Assembly: GCF_003337735.1 (NCBI RefSeq)
Contig: NZ_QPJY01000008.1
Span: forward strand, 62,001 to 126,000
Direction of reading: 5' to 3'
DNA length: 64,000 nucleotides
DNA from: Thioalbus denitrificans
GTDB taxonomy: Bacteria > Pseudomonadota > Gammaproteobacteria > DSM-26407
Shown here piece by piece: positions 15,596 to 25,159 of this stretch; position 1 is the first letter of the stretch; every line of letters begins with the position of its first letter. Below the pieces are notes generated by a model. It saw only the letters and a list, made by a program, of their open reading frames with translations, was not told the origin of the DNA and did no database searches. The translations under genes were made by a program, and so were the position numbers.

Positions 15596-17506
15596 ATGAT
15601 CAGCCTCAATGACCTGGCCCTGCAGCGGGGCCGCAAACTCCTGTTCGAAGGGGTCTCCCTGACCCTCCACCCCGGCTGGAAAGTGGGGGTGGTGGGCCGC
15701 AACGGCACCGGCAAGTCGAGCCTGTTCCAGCTCCTGCGCGGGGAGCTGCATCCCGACCAGGGCAGCGTGGCGGTTCCCGAGGAGACCCGTATCGCCTCGG
15801 TGGCGCAGGAGACCCCGGCGCTGGCGCGCAGCGCGCTGGACTACGCCATCGACGGCGACACCCGGCTGCGGGAGGTGGAGGCGGCGCTGGCGGCGGCCGA
15901 GACCGCCCATGACGGCGCCCGCATCGCCCACCTCCACGCCGAACTGGAGGCCCTGGACGGCTACACCGTGCGCGCCCGCGCCGGCCGGCTGCTCCACGGG
16001 CTCGGCTTCAGCGACGCCGACCTGGAGCGGCCGGTATCCGCCTTCTCCGGCGGCTGGCGCGTGCGCCTCAACCTGGCCCAGGCGCTCATGTGCCCCTCGG
16101 ACCTGCTGCTGCTGGACGAGCCCACCAACCACCTGGACCTGGACGCGGTGCTGTGGCTCGAGCAGTGGCTGCGGGCCTATCCGGGCACCCTGCTGCTCAT
16201 CTCCCACGACCGCGACTTCCTGGACAACGTGGTGGACCGGGTGGCCAACGTGGAGAACAACACCATCACCCTCTACCGCGGCGGCTACTCGGAGTTCGAG
16301 CGCCAGCGGGCCGAGCGCCTGGCCCAGCAGCAGGCCCTGCACGAGCGCCAGCAGCGGGAGGTGGCCCACATGCGCGCCTTCGTGGACCGCTTCCGCGCCA
16401 AGGCCACCAAGGCCCGCCAGGCCCAGAGTCGCCTCAAGGCGCTGGAGCGCATGGAGATCATCGAGGCGGCCCACGTGGACTCCCCGTTCCGCTTCGCCTT
16501 CCGCAAGCCCGAGCGGCTCCCCAACCCGCTGCTGGTGCTGGACCGGGCCGCCGCCGGCTACGCCGGCCACCGCGTTATCGACAATGTGCGCCTGACCCTG
16601 CTTCCGGGCCAGCGCCTGGGCCTGCTCGGCCACAACGGCGCCGGCAAGTCCACCCTGATCAAGCTGCTGGCCGGTGAAATTTCCACCCTGGGCGGCGAGC
16701 GCACCGGGAGCGACGGGCTCAAAATCGGCTACTTCGCCCAGCACCAGCTGGAGCAGCTCGACCCGGAGGCCTCCGCCCTGCTCCACCTGCAGCGCCTCGA
16801 CGGCCGCGCCACCGAGCAGGATCTGCGCAATTTCCTCGGCGGATTCGCCTTCCAGAGCGACCAGGTGCTGGAGCCCTGCGGCCACTTCTCCGGCGGGGAG
16901 AAGGCACGCCTGGTCCTGGCGCTGCTGGTCTGGCAGAGTCCCAACCTGCTGCTGCTGGACGAGCCCACCAACCACCTGGACCTGGAGATGCGCGATGCGC
17001 TGAACCGGGCGCTGCAGGACTATGCCGGCGCGGTGGTGCTGGTTTCCCACGACCGCCACCTGCTGCGCACCACCACCGACGATCTCTACCTGGTGGCGGA
17101 CGGCGCCGTGCGCCCCTTCGACGGCGACCTGGACGACTACCGCGACTGGCTGGCGCGGGAGGCGGGCGGCGCCGCGGAGGAGTCTGGGGCCCCGACCGGG
17201 GACCACACTGCGACCGCGCGCAAGGCCCAGCGCCGCGCCGCCGCCGAGCAGCGCGCCCGCCTCCAGCCGCTGACCCGGGAGCTGCAGAAGCTGGAGCAGG
17301 AGATGGAGCGCCGGCAGGCGGAACAGGCGCAGATCGAGGCGGCCCTGGCCGACCCGGCCCTGTACGACGCCGGGCGCAAGGAGGAGCTGAAGCAGTGGCT
17401 CCAGCGCCAGGCCGAAACCGCCACCCGCCTGGAACAGGCCGAGCACCGCTGGCTGGAGACCAGCGAACGGATCGAGGCCCTGCGGGCGGAGTTGGAGGGG
17501 TCCTGA
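15596..17506 (+). CDS. yheS: ABC-F ATPase, YheS type
   Basis: 636 residues, essentially the length of E. coli YheS (637). Two ABC cassettes without membrane domains: first Walker A GRNGTGKSS, signature FSGGWRVRL and Walker B LLLLDEPTNHLDLD; second GHNGAGKST, FSGGEKARL and LLLLDEPTNHLDLE. Between them lies the charged P-site tractor linker (about residues 240-300). The C-terminus (from about 550) is a long charged coiled coil (ELQKLEQEMERRQAEQAQIE). ABC-F proteins bind the ribosome E site and relieve stalled or difficult translation. The gene is convergent with hisG across the repeat-filled region 17507-17790. Confidence 0.92.
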   Translation: MISLNDLALQRGRKLLFEGVSLTLHPGWKVGVVGRNGTGKSSLFQLLRGELHPDQGSVAVPEETRIASVAQETPALARSALDYAIDGDTRLREVEAALAAAETAHDGARIAHLHAELEALDGYTVRARAGRLLHGLGFSDADLERPVSAFSGGWRVRLNLAQALMCPSDLLLLDEPTNHLDLDAVLWLEQWLRAYPGTLLLISHDRDFLDNVVDRVANVENNTITLYRGGYSEFERQRAERLAQQQALHERQQREVAHMRAFVDRFRAKATKARQAQSRLKALERMEIIEAAHVDSPFRFAFRKPERLPNPLLVLDRAAAGYAGHRVIDNVRLTLLPGQRLGLLGHNGAGKSTLIKLLAGEISTLGGERTGSDGLKIGYFAQHQLEQLDPEASALLHLQRLDGRATEQDLRNFLGGFAFQSDQVLEPCGHFSGGEKARLVLALLVWQSPNLLLLDEPTNHLDLEMRDALNRALQDYAGAVVLVSHDRHLLRTTTDDLYLVADGAVRPFDGDLDDYRDWLAREAGGAAEESGAPTGDHTATARKAQRRAAAEQRARLQPLTRELQKLEQEMERRQAEQAQIEAALADPALYDAGRKEELKQWLQRQAETATRLEQAEHRWLETSERIEALRAELEGS

Positions 17507-17544
17507 AAGTCGTAATGGACAGGGTAAAAACAGAAAGGATTTAT

Positions 17545-17738
17545 CCGCAGATTACGCAGATTACGCAGATTACGCAGATTACGCAGATTATTTTAAGAAA
17601 CAGATCCGAAGAAAGCTTAGCCTTCGGCTGCGAAGGGGAAATGGGTTATTCACGCGAGTCGATTCATCAACTCAGCCTACCATCTCATTCACATTTTTCC
17701 GCTTTTTAAATAATCTGCGTAATCTGCGTAATCTGCGG
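17545..17738. repeat. Convergent arrays of the 9-nt unit ACGCAGATT
   Basis: Left array 17545-17589 has five tandem units (one CCGCAGATT, four ACGCAGATT). The right array 17712-17738 has three units in the opposite orientation (AATCTGCGT twice, AATCTGCGG). Both are flanked by matching ATTATTTT / AAATAAT sequence, so the transcript could fold into a long stem enclosing about 120 bases. The element fills most of the gap between the convergent genes yheS and hisG. There are no spacers, so this is not CRISPR. Related arrays occur at 18690 and 39106-39444. Confidence 0.9.
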
Positions 17739-17759
17739 ATAAAACAGTTTCTTGTATCT

Positions 17760-17783
17760 GAATCCTGTAAATCCTGTCTATTA
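17760..17783 (-). repeat. ACAGGATTT 9-nt-unit repeat after hisG
   Basis: On the minus strand, starting seven bases beyond the hisG stop, reads TAATAGACAGGATTTACAGG followed by ATTC. The core units are 9 bases apart (ATCCTG at 17762 and 17771 on the plus strand). The same ATAGACAGGATTTACAGGAT core follows rdgC (18828-18868) and, on the other strand, fumC (63536-63564). Confidence 0.8.
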
Positions 17784-17790
17784 ACAAACC

Positions 17791-18663
17791 TCAGACAATC
17801 TTCTGCAGGGCGTACTCCAGGATGCCCTCGGCGCCGGCGGCGGCCAGGCGGGGGACGAGGTCGCGGACCTGGTCCTTGTCGACGACGGTCTCCACCGCGG
17901 CCCAGTCGGGGTCGAACAGGGGATTGACGGTGGGGGCATGGAGGCTCGGCAGCAGGCCCATGAGCTCGTCGAGGCGCGCAGCGGGGACGTTCATCTTCAG
18001 CACCACCTTGTGGCGGGCCTTGAGGGCGGACTGCAGCAGCAGGGCGATCTGGTCGATCTTGGCCCGCTTCCAGGGGTCGGCCAGAGCCTCGCGATTAGCG
18101 ATGAGGCGGGTGTGGGTATGGAGCAGATCGCAGACGATGCGCAGGCCGTGGGCGCGGATGGTGCTGCCGGTCTCGGTGATCTCCACCACCGCGTCCACCA
18201 GCCCCTCCACCGCCTTGGCCTCGGTGGCGCCCCAGGAGAACTCCACCTTCGCATCGATGCCGCGCTCGGCCAGGTAGCGGCGGGTGAAGCCCACCAGCTC
18301 GGTGGCGACGCGCCTGCCCTGCAGATCCGCCACCGAGCGGATGGGGGAGTCGTTGGGCACCACCAGCACCCAGCGGCAGGGCTGGTCCGAGCTCTTGGAG
18401 TATTCCAGCGAGCAGATCTCCTCCACCTCCGAACCGTGCTCCAGGATCCAGTCCAGCCCGGTGAGCCCGAGATCCAGGGTGCCGTTCTCCACGTAGGGCG
18501 CCATCTCCTGGGCCCGCACCAGGGCGCAGCGCAGTTCCGGGTCGTCCACCGTGGGGAAGTAGTTGCGCGAGCGCGGCGTGATATGCCAGCCCGCCTGCCG
18601 GAACAGCGCCAGCGTCGCCTCCTCCAGGCTGCCCTTCGGAATGCCGATCTTGAGCTGCTTCAT
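17791..18663 (-). CDS. hisG: ATP phosphoribosyltransferase, long form
   Basis: 290 residues, the long (HisGL) form with a C-terminal ACT-like regulatory domain (about 215-290), which works without HisZ. It catalyses the first step of histidine synthesis, joining ATP and PRPP. Recognisable segments are KIGIPKGSLEEATL, the LGLTGLDWILE region and the PRPP-binding loop VDAVVEITETGSTIRAHGL. The gene is isolated from other his genes in this window and is bordered on both sides by 9-nt-unit repeat arrays. The ATG at 18663 is the family start; only a weak purine tract precedes it. Confidence 0.93.
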   Translation of the reverse strand: MKQLKIGIPKGSLEEATLALFRQAGWHITPRSRNYFPTVDDPELRCALVRAQEMAPYVENGTLDLGLTGLDWILEHGSEVEEICSLEYSKSSDQPCRWVLVVPNDSPIRSVADLQGRRVATELVGFTRRYLAERGIDAKVEFSWGATEAKAVEGLVDAVVEITETGSTIRAHGLRIVCDLLHTHTRLIANREALADPWKRAKIDQIALLLQSALKARHKVVLKMNVPAARLDELMGLLPSLHAPTVNPLFDPDWAAVETVVDKDQVRDLVPRLAAAGAEGILEYALQKIV

Positions 18664-18689
18664 TCCCCCTCCCCCGTTTTCCTTTTTAT

Positions 18690-18716
18690 CCGCAGATTAC
18701 GCAGATTACGCAGATT
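18690..18716. repeat. Three-unit ACGCAGATT array upstream of hisG
   Basis: Units at 18690-18698 (CCGCAGATT), 18699-18707 and 18708-18716 (ACGCAGATT) in direct tandem, starting 26 bases upstream of the hisG start codon and so within its leader or promoter region. Orientation is opposite to hisG transcription. It is the same unit as the arrays at 17545 and 39106. Confidence 0.85.
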
Positions 18717-18827
18717 TCTGTTTGCAGGATAACGCTTTCGTTTTCCGGCCCGACCGCAGTGGCGACTCAGTATCCGACGACATGCCCAAACTCCATCCGG
18801 CCACGATCAGGACAAGGCCTGCATCCG

Positions 18828-18868
18828 AAATCCTGTGAATCCTGAAAAATCCTGTAAATCCTGTCTAT
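18828..18868 (-). repeat. ACAGGATTT repeat array after rdgC
   Basis: Four ATCCTG cores at 18830, 18839, 18849 and 18858 (spacing 9, 10, 9) ending in the conserved CTGTCTAT. On the coding strand of rdgC the element begins about 14 bases after its stop as ATAGACAGGATTTACAGGAT. It matches the elements behind hisG and fumC. Confidence 0.8.
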
Positions 18869-18881
18869 CGAAAAATGCCGC

Positions 18882-19820
18882 CTACCCGGCCGTGCCCGCA
18901 CCGGGGGTGTAGGCCTCGGTGTCCTCGCCGCCGAACAGCGCCAGCAGGGCGGGGATGAAGCGGCGCAGCTCCAGGGTCATGATGCTGAAGTCGGCGTCCA
19001 TGCGGGCGGCCTCGTCCTCGGCCTCCACTTCGGCCGCGGTCTCCTGCACCAGGTCGAGGAAGCGCAGGCGCTTCACCGCCAGTTCCTCGGCCACCACGCA
19101 GCTGAGGCGATCCTCCCAGCTCACCGCCAGGCGCACGGCGCGCTTGCCGGCGCGCAGGTGGGCCTGGATCTCCTCGGCGGTCAGGTCCTGGCGCTTGCAG
19201 CGCACCACCCCGCCGTCGCTGTCCGGGTCGTGCAGCTCGCACTCGTCCTCCAGCTCGAAGCCGGCGGGGGCCGACTCGCCGGCCAGCCAGTGGGTCATCA
19301 CCGCGTTGGGCGCATCCACCGTGGCGGGCAGCCGCGCCGGCAGGGTGCCCACCGACTCCCGCAGCAGGCTCACCAGCTCCTCGGCCCGCTTGGCGCTGCC
19401 GGCGTCCACCACCAGCCAGCCCGAGGGCGCGTCGAGGTAGGCGTAGTGGAGGGAGGAGCGCACGAAGGCCCGCGGCATCAGCTCCTGCACCACGTTGTCC
19501 TTGATGTCGAGGCGCTCCTTGCGGCGCACCTTGCGCCCTTCGCGCTCCTCGATCTCCAGGGCCCGCTCCTCCACCGCCTCGCGCACCACGGTGGAAGGCA
19601 GGAGGCGCTCCTCGCGCCGGGCGCAGAGCAGGATGCAGCCGTTGGCGGCGTGGACCAGGTCGCTGGCCTGGCGGCCCAGCGGCGGCACCCAGCCGAGGGT
19701 GGCCGGTTCCTGGCTGCCGCAGGGCCGGAAGGCCTGGCCGGCAAGTTTCTCGGAGAGCTGTTCGGGAGAGAGGGCGAAGGGGGTGGTAAGCCGGTAGAGC
19801 TGGAGATTCTTGAACCACAT
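18882..19820 (-). CDS. rdgC: Recombination-associated protein RdgC
   Basis: 312 residues, close to the family's 300-305. RdgC forms a ring-shaped dimer around DNA and limits RecA-driven recombination. Family sequence: MWFKNLQLYRLTTPF at the N-terminus, LGWVPPLGR, the AANGCILLCARREERLLP segment, and a C-terminal RRFIPALLALFGGEDTE. The start is the standard family methionine. It lies head-to-tail behind the class IV aminotransferase, with 116 bases between; no promoter was obvious. Confidence 0.93.
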   Translation of the reverse strand: MWFKNLQLYRLTTPFALSPEQLSEKLAGQAFRPCGSQEPATLGWVPPLGRQASDLVHAANGCILLCARREERLLPSTVVREAVEERALEIEEREGRKVRRKERLDIKDNVVQELMPRAFVRSSLHYAYLDAPSGWLVVDAGSAKRAEELVSLLRESVGTLPARLPATVDAPNAVMTHWLAGESAPAGFELEDECELHDPDSDGGVVRCKRQDLTAEEIQAHLRAGKRAVRLAVSWEDRLSCVVAEELAVKRLRFLDLVQETAAEVEAEDEAARMDADFSIMTLELRRFIPALLALFGGEDTEAYTPGAGTAG

Positions 19821-19936
19821 GGCGGGTGTGAAGGCTCCGTGCCTGGGGTGGATGGGAGGGCGGGATTATGGCCAATCCCGCCCCCTCTTGCCAGTGCACC
19901 GGCCCGCCCCGGGGAGCGATCCCGGCGTCATCCGCC

Positions 19937-20860
19937 TCAGGCGGGGCCGGGATCCCCGCACTCCCGCGCCACCAGCGCCCGGAACGCCTCCCGCAGGCGG
20001 CGGAAGACCGGCCCCGGGGCCGCCGGCAGGCGCCGGCCGTCCACTTCGGCCACGGGGATGAGCTCCGCGGCGGTACCGGTCAGGAAGCACTCCTCGGCGG
20101 TGTAGACGTCGTAGAGGGCCAGCGGCGCTTCGCGCACCCGCAGGCCCGCCTCCCGGCCCAGCGCCATGACCACGGCCCGGGTCACCCCCTCCAGGGCGCC
20201 GTCCTCCGGGCGCGGCGTCAGGAGCTGATCCCCGCGCACCAGGAACAGGTTGTCCGCCGAGCCTTCCGCCACCCGGCCGGCGGCATTCAGCAGCAGCGCC
20301 TCGTCGGCGCCGGCGTTGTTCGCCTCCAGCCGCGCCAGGATGTGGTTGAGGTAGTTGAGGGACTTGATGCGCGGATCGAGCCCGTCCAGGGGCAGTCGGC
20401 GGGTGGTGGCGGTGACCAGCCGCGCCCCGGTCTCCTGTACGCGCCCGTCCATCAGTGAAATCCGATCGGCCAGGATCAGCACGTTGGGCCTCTCGCAACG
20501 GGCGGGGTCCAGCCCCAGGGCACCCTCGCCGCGGGTCACCAGCAGGCGCAGGTAGCCGTCACCCAGCCCCGAGGCCGTCACCAGCTCCGCCACCGCGGCG
20601 GCGAGCTCTTCCCGGGTGTAGGGCAGCTCCAGGCACAGCGCCCGGGCCGAGGCCTCGAGCCGCTCCAGGTGCTCCGCGAGGCGGAATGGGCGCCCGTGGT
20701 AGAAGCGGATCCCCTCGAACACCCCGTCGCCATAGAGCAGGCCGTGGTCGTAGGCGGAGACGACCGCCGTCTCCGGGCCGCCCAGCGCCCCGTTGACCCA
20801 GCACAACCGTCTGCTTCCGGCGCTGCGGGATTCCGTCCGCAGCCACAGCTCCTGTTTCAT
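19937..20860 (-). CDS. Class IV PLP aminotransferase (branched-chain/D-amino-acid type)
   Basis: 307 residues. Fold-type IV transaminase: SAYDHGLLYGDGVFEGIRFY near the N-terminus, the Schiff-base lysine at about K166 in DPRIKSLNYLNH, then GRVAEGSADNLF and the phosphate-binding GVTRAVV segment. The pattern is that of IlvE-like branched-chain transaminases, though D-amino-acid transaminase and aminodeoxychorismate lyase share the fold. It may be the organism's BCAT or a second one. The DUF1127 gene ends 18 bases upstream of it on the same strand, so the two could be cotranscribed. Confidence 0.85.
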   Translation of the reverse strand: MKQELWLRTESRSAGSRRLCWVNGALGGPETAVVSAYDHGLLYGDGVFEGIRFYHGRPFRLAEHLERLEASARALCLELPYTREELAAAVAELVTASGLGDGYLRLLVTRGEGALGLDPARCERPNVLILADRISLMDGRVQETGARLVTATTRRLPLDGLDPRIKSLNYLNHILARLEANNAGADEALLLNAAGRVAEGSADNLFLVRGDQLLTPRPEDGALEGVTRAVVMALGREAGLRVREAPLALYDVYTAEECFLTGTAAELIPVAEVDGRRLPAAPGPVFRRLREAFRALVARECGDPGPA

Positions 20861-20878
20861 CTCCGGCTTGCCTCGCTG

Positions 20879-21130
20879 TCACGATTTCCAGAAGGATTTG
20901 CGGCTCTCCTCCCAGGCGTCGGCCGGGTTGATGCCCACGTCCTTCAGGAGACGCTCATCGAGCCGGGCCAGGGCCCGGCGCTCCCGACTGCGCAACATCC
21001 ACAGGGACACCAGTTCCACGCCCGCCCGGATCCAGGCCGCAAGCCGGCCCCACGGGGTGACGGCAGCGGCCGCACCGAATCCCGACTTCGTTCCGCCCTC
21101 CAGCAACCTGCTGACCAGTTCTCCGTTCAT
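20879..21130 (-). CDS. DUF1127-containing small protein
   Basis: 83 residues. The C-terminal half RRALARLDERLLKDVGINPADA is the DUF1127 signature of short arginine-rich proteins, some of which bind RNA and affect phosphate or stress adaptation in alphaproteobacteria. Start decided by the ribosome-binding site: GGAGG five bases before the ATG at 21130; a GTG at 21136 would overlap that site. It is divergent from the MocR regulator, and the operator-like repeats at 21202-21293 lie between them, so it is a candidate target of that regulator. Confidence 0.85.
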   Translation of the reverse strand: MNGELVSRLLEGGTKSGFGAAAAVTPWGRLAAWIRAGVELVSLWMLRSRERRALARLDERLLKDVGINPADAWEESRKSFWKS

Positions 21131-21201
21131 GTTCACCTCCGGTTTCCCCTGTCCGTTCCCGGCGTTTTCTTTACGGTGTCCAGCTTATGGGCGATACTGG
21201 A

Positions 21202-21293
21202 ACCAGTACAGATTCAGTGAACAAGTTTATGAACCGTTACAGTTGAGCAACCCCCTGACTGTCATGGTCCGGGAACGTGGAAACTGTACCGGT
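21202..21293. promoter_or_regulatory. Three-copy operator candidate for the MocR-type regulator
   Basis: Three copies of ACC-[AG/GT]-TACAG-[AT]TT: 21202-21214 (ACCAGTACAGATT), 21233-21245 (ACCGTTACAGTTG), and 21281-21293 on the minus strand (ACCGGTACAGTTT). The two direct copies are 31 bases apart, about three helical turns; the inverted copy ends 13 bases before the regulator's ATG. MocR/GabR/PdxR proteins typically bind two direct repeats about 30-35 bases apart, so the layout fits autoregulation plus control of the divergent DUF1127 gene. Confidence 0.65.
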
Positions 21294-21306
21294 CGGGAGA
21301 CGGGCG

Positions 21307-22740
21307 ATGTCCGAAACACTGTATGAGCAGGTGGCCACCTTCATCGAAAACCAGGTCCGTGACGGAGTCTACCGGCCCGGCGAGCGCCTGCCCTCGCTGC
21401 GCCGCCTGAGCCGCCAGCTCCGGGTGAGCATCGCCACGGCCCAGGAGGCCTATGCGCTGCTGGAGGACCGGGACCTGCTCGAGGCCCGCCCCCAGTCCGG
21501 CCACTACGTGCGCAGCGAACCGGCCCGGCCGCCGCAGCCGCCCGCCATCTCCGCTCCCCTTCCCCAGCCGACGGAGGTCCGGGTCAGCGACCTCGCCATG
21601 CAGGTCATCCAGGCCAATGATCGGCCCGGCATCGTCAACTTCGGCGCCGTGGTCCCAATGGTGGAGTTCCCCGCCATCGCCCAGCTGCACCGGACCATGG
21701 CGAGCATCGCCCGCCGCGGCGGCGCCAAGCTCTCGAGCTATGCCGCCCCGCCGGGGCTGCCGGAGCTGCGCCTGCAGATTGCCCGCCGCGCGGTCGACGC
21801 CGGCTGCCGGTTGAGCCCCGACGACATCGTCATCACCACCGGCTGCCAGGAGGCCCTGACCCTGAGCCTGCGCGCCGTGGCCGAGCGCGGGGATGTCATC
21901 GCCATCGAGTCGCCCACCTTCTACGCGACGCTGCAGACCATCGAGTCCCTGGGCATGCAGGCGCTGGAAATCCCCACCCACCCGGAGACGGGCATCAGCC
22001 TGGAGGCCCTCGAGCTGGCCCTGGAGTCCTGGCCGGTCAGGGCCGTCCTGCTCACCCCGAGCTTCAGCAACCCGCTCGGCTACCGGATGCCGGACCCGGC
22101 CCGCCAGCAGCTGATGGAGATGCTGCGCCGCCACGACCTGCCGCTCATCGAGGATGACATCTACGGCGACATCACCTTCGAGCCGCCCCGGCCACGGGCG
22201 GTGAAGTCCTGGGACCGGGATGGCCGCGTGCTGCTCTGCTCCTCCTTCTCCAAGACCCTGGAGCCGGGATTGCGGGTGGGGTGGGTGGCGCCCGGGCGCT
22301 ACCTGGAGAAGCTCAAGCACCTCAAGCTGGTGGCGAGCATGGCCACCGCCAGCCTGCCGCAGATGGCCGTGGCCGAGTTTCTCGAGCACGGCGGCTTCGA
22401 CCGCCACCTGCGCCTGGCCAATGCCGCCTACCGCCGTCGCCGCGACCGGGTGCTGACCCTCATCGGCCGGCACTTCCCGGCCGGCACCCGCGCCACCTGC
22501 CCGACCGGCGGCTTCGTGCTGTGGGTGGAGCTGCCCCGGCAGGTGGACGCCCTGCTGCTCTACCGCCAGGCGCTCGAGCACGGCATCAGCATCGCCCCCG
22601 GCCCGCTGTTCTCCGCCAAGCGCCGCTACCGGAACTTCATCCGCCTGAGCTACGCCAACGCCGAGGGCGACCGGGCGGAGGACGCCCTGCGCACCCTCGG
22701 CGAGCTGGCCTGCGCCCTGGCCGGGGAGGCCGGCCGTTGA
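21307..22740 (+). CDS. MocR/PdxR-family transcriptional regulator (GntR HTH fused to aminotransferase fold)
   Basis: 477 residues. N-terminal winged helix of the GntR type (about 1-70: YEQVATFIENQVRDGVYRPG, then LPSLRRLSRQLRVSIATAQEAY), a proline-rich linker (about 72-95), and a class I aminotransferase-fold domain that keeps the PLP lysine at about K316 in SSFSKTLEPGLRVGW. Such proteins sense PLP or a PLP-amino acid adduct and control vitamin B6, GABA, taurine or related genes. Start at 21307 follows GGGAG; 21277 is upstream of the ribosome-binding site. It is followed by a cyclophilin gene 136 bases later, probably in another unit. Its effector is unknown. Confidence 0.9.
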   Translation: MSETLYEQVATFIENQVRDGVYRPGERLPSLRRLSRQLRVSIATAQEAYALLEDRDLLEARPQSGHYVRSEPARPPQPPAISAPLPQPTEVRVSDLAMQVIQANDRPGIVNFGAVVPMVEFPAIAQLHRTMASIARRGGAKLSSYAAPPGLPELRLQIARRAVDAGCRLSPDDIVITTGCQEALTLSLRAVAERGDVIAIESPTFYATLQTIESLGMQALEIPTHPETGISLEALELALESWPVRAVLLTPSFSNPLGYRMPDPARQQLMEMLRRHDLPLIEDDIYGDITFEPPRPRAVKSWDRDGRVLLCSSFSKTLEPGLRVGWVAPGRYLEKLKHLKLVASMATASLPQMAVAEFLEHGGFDRHLRLANAAYRRRRDRVLTLIGRHFPAGTRATCPTGGFVLWVELPRQVDALLLYRQALEHGISIAPGPLFSAKRRYRNFIRLSYANAEGDRAEDALRTLGELACALAGEAGR

Positions 22741-22876
22741 CCGATCCGGTTGGTCATGCCGGAGGGGGGTGTTAGACTGCCGCGCTCCCGGGTGCCCGGT
22801 TCGGCTCCGTCGACGCATTCCGCCGGCGGTCCGGGGCGCCCGCGACAATCCATTCAGCCAGATAGGTATTTTCGAC

Positions 22877-23362
22877 ATGAGCGACAGCTATCCGCAGGTG
22901 AAGCTGGAGACTTCCGAAGGCGAGATCGTGGTGGAGCTGTGGTCCGACGTCGCCCCGGGGCACGCCGAGAACTTCCTCAAGCTCAGCCGCGACGGCTTCT
23001 ACGACGGCCTGACCTTCCACCGGATCCTGCCCGGCTTTGTGATCCAGGGCGGCTGCCCCATCGGCAACGGCACCGGCGGACCCGGCTGGAACGTGAAGGC
23101 CGAGTTCAACGACCGGCAGCATGAGAAGGGGGTGCTCTCCATGGCCCGTTCCATGGACCCCGACTCCGCCGGCTCCCAGTTCTTCGTCTGCCTCTCCCGC
23201 GACCACTGCCGGCACCTGGACGGGCAGTACACGGCCTTCGGCAAGGTGGTCTCCGGCATCGAGGCGGTCGACCGCATCGCCGCCACCGAGCTGGCCGACA
23301 TGCGCAGCGGCCGCCCGGCCAACCCGCCGAAGATCCTCAAGGCCACCGTCCTCGGCGATTGA
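22877..23362 (+). CDS. Cyclophilin-type peptidyl-prolyl isomerase
   Basis: 161 residues without signal peptide, so cytoplasmic (PpiB-like). Catalytic arginine in FHRILPGFVIQGG, then SMARSMDPDSAGSQFFVCL and LDGQYTAFGKVVSGIEAVD, all typical of the cyclophilin core. Catalyses cis-trans isomerisation of peptide bonds before proline. The sequence matches the bacterial clade with the loop HENFLKL-like (HAENFLKLSRDGFYDGLTFH). Chosen start 22877 gives the normal N-terminus; the reading open to 22769 is not homologous. A stem-loop follows its stop. Confidence 0.92.
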   Translation: MSDSYPQVKLETSEGEIVVELWSDVAPGHAENFLKLSRDGFYDGLTFHRILPGFVIQGGCPIGNGTGGPGWNVKAEFNDRQHEKGVLSMARSMDPDSAGSQFFVCLSRDHCRHLDGQYTAFGKVVSGIEAVDRIAATELADMRSGRPANPPKILKATVLGD

Positions 23363-23368
23363 TCCGGC

Positions 23369-23401
23369 GCTCCCGGCCGGGGCGCCGTCCCGGCCGGGAG
23401 C
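23369..23401 (+). terminator. Stem-loop after the cyclophilin gene
   Basis: Perfect 13-bp arms 23369-23381 and 23389-23401 (GCTCCCGGCCGGG) around a 7-base loop, seven bases past the stop codon at 23362. No U-tract follows, so it may stop transcription weakly or protect the 3' end; prfC starts 105 bases further on. Confidence 0.55.
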
Positions 23402-23506
23402 CGCTGTACCTGCCGCCGCCCCGCCACCGGCCTGATATGCCCGGTTCGCCAAAGCCGGCCCGCTACGGGTATAATTGGCGGTTTTACCGGGCTCCCCCTG
23501 CAGACC

Positions 23507-25087
<1,581 letters not shown>

Positions 25088-25090
25088 TTC

Positions 25091-25153
25091 AGTAGCCGGT
25101 AGCCGGTAGCCGATTGCCGGTTGCCGGCTGCTGACAGCTGGAAACCGGCTACT
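25091..25153. repeat. 7-nt tandem repeat within an inverted repeat (likely bidirectional terminator)
   Basis: Tandem units TAGCCGG, TAGCCGG, TAGCCGA, TTGCCGG, TTGCCGG occupy 25093-25127. The ends AGTAGCCGGT (25091-25100) and ACCGGCTACT (25144-25153) are inverted copies. The structure occupies the whole gap between the convergent prfC and tsaB genes, so a shared transcription stop is plausible. Confidence 0.7.
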
Positions 25154-25159
25154 GGCAAC

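Noticed and set aside
15401-17446. 681-codon minus-strand reading
   Set aside because: Exactly antisense to yheS, leucine/glutamine/valine-rich low complexity without recognisable motifs.
17545-17738. Possible CRISPR array
   Set aside because: Units are only 9 bases with no spacers between them, and the second array is inverted; no cas genes nearby.
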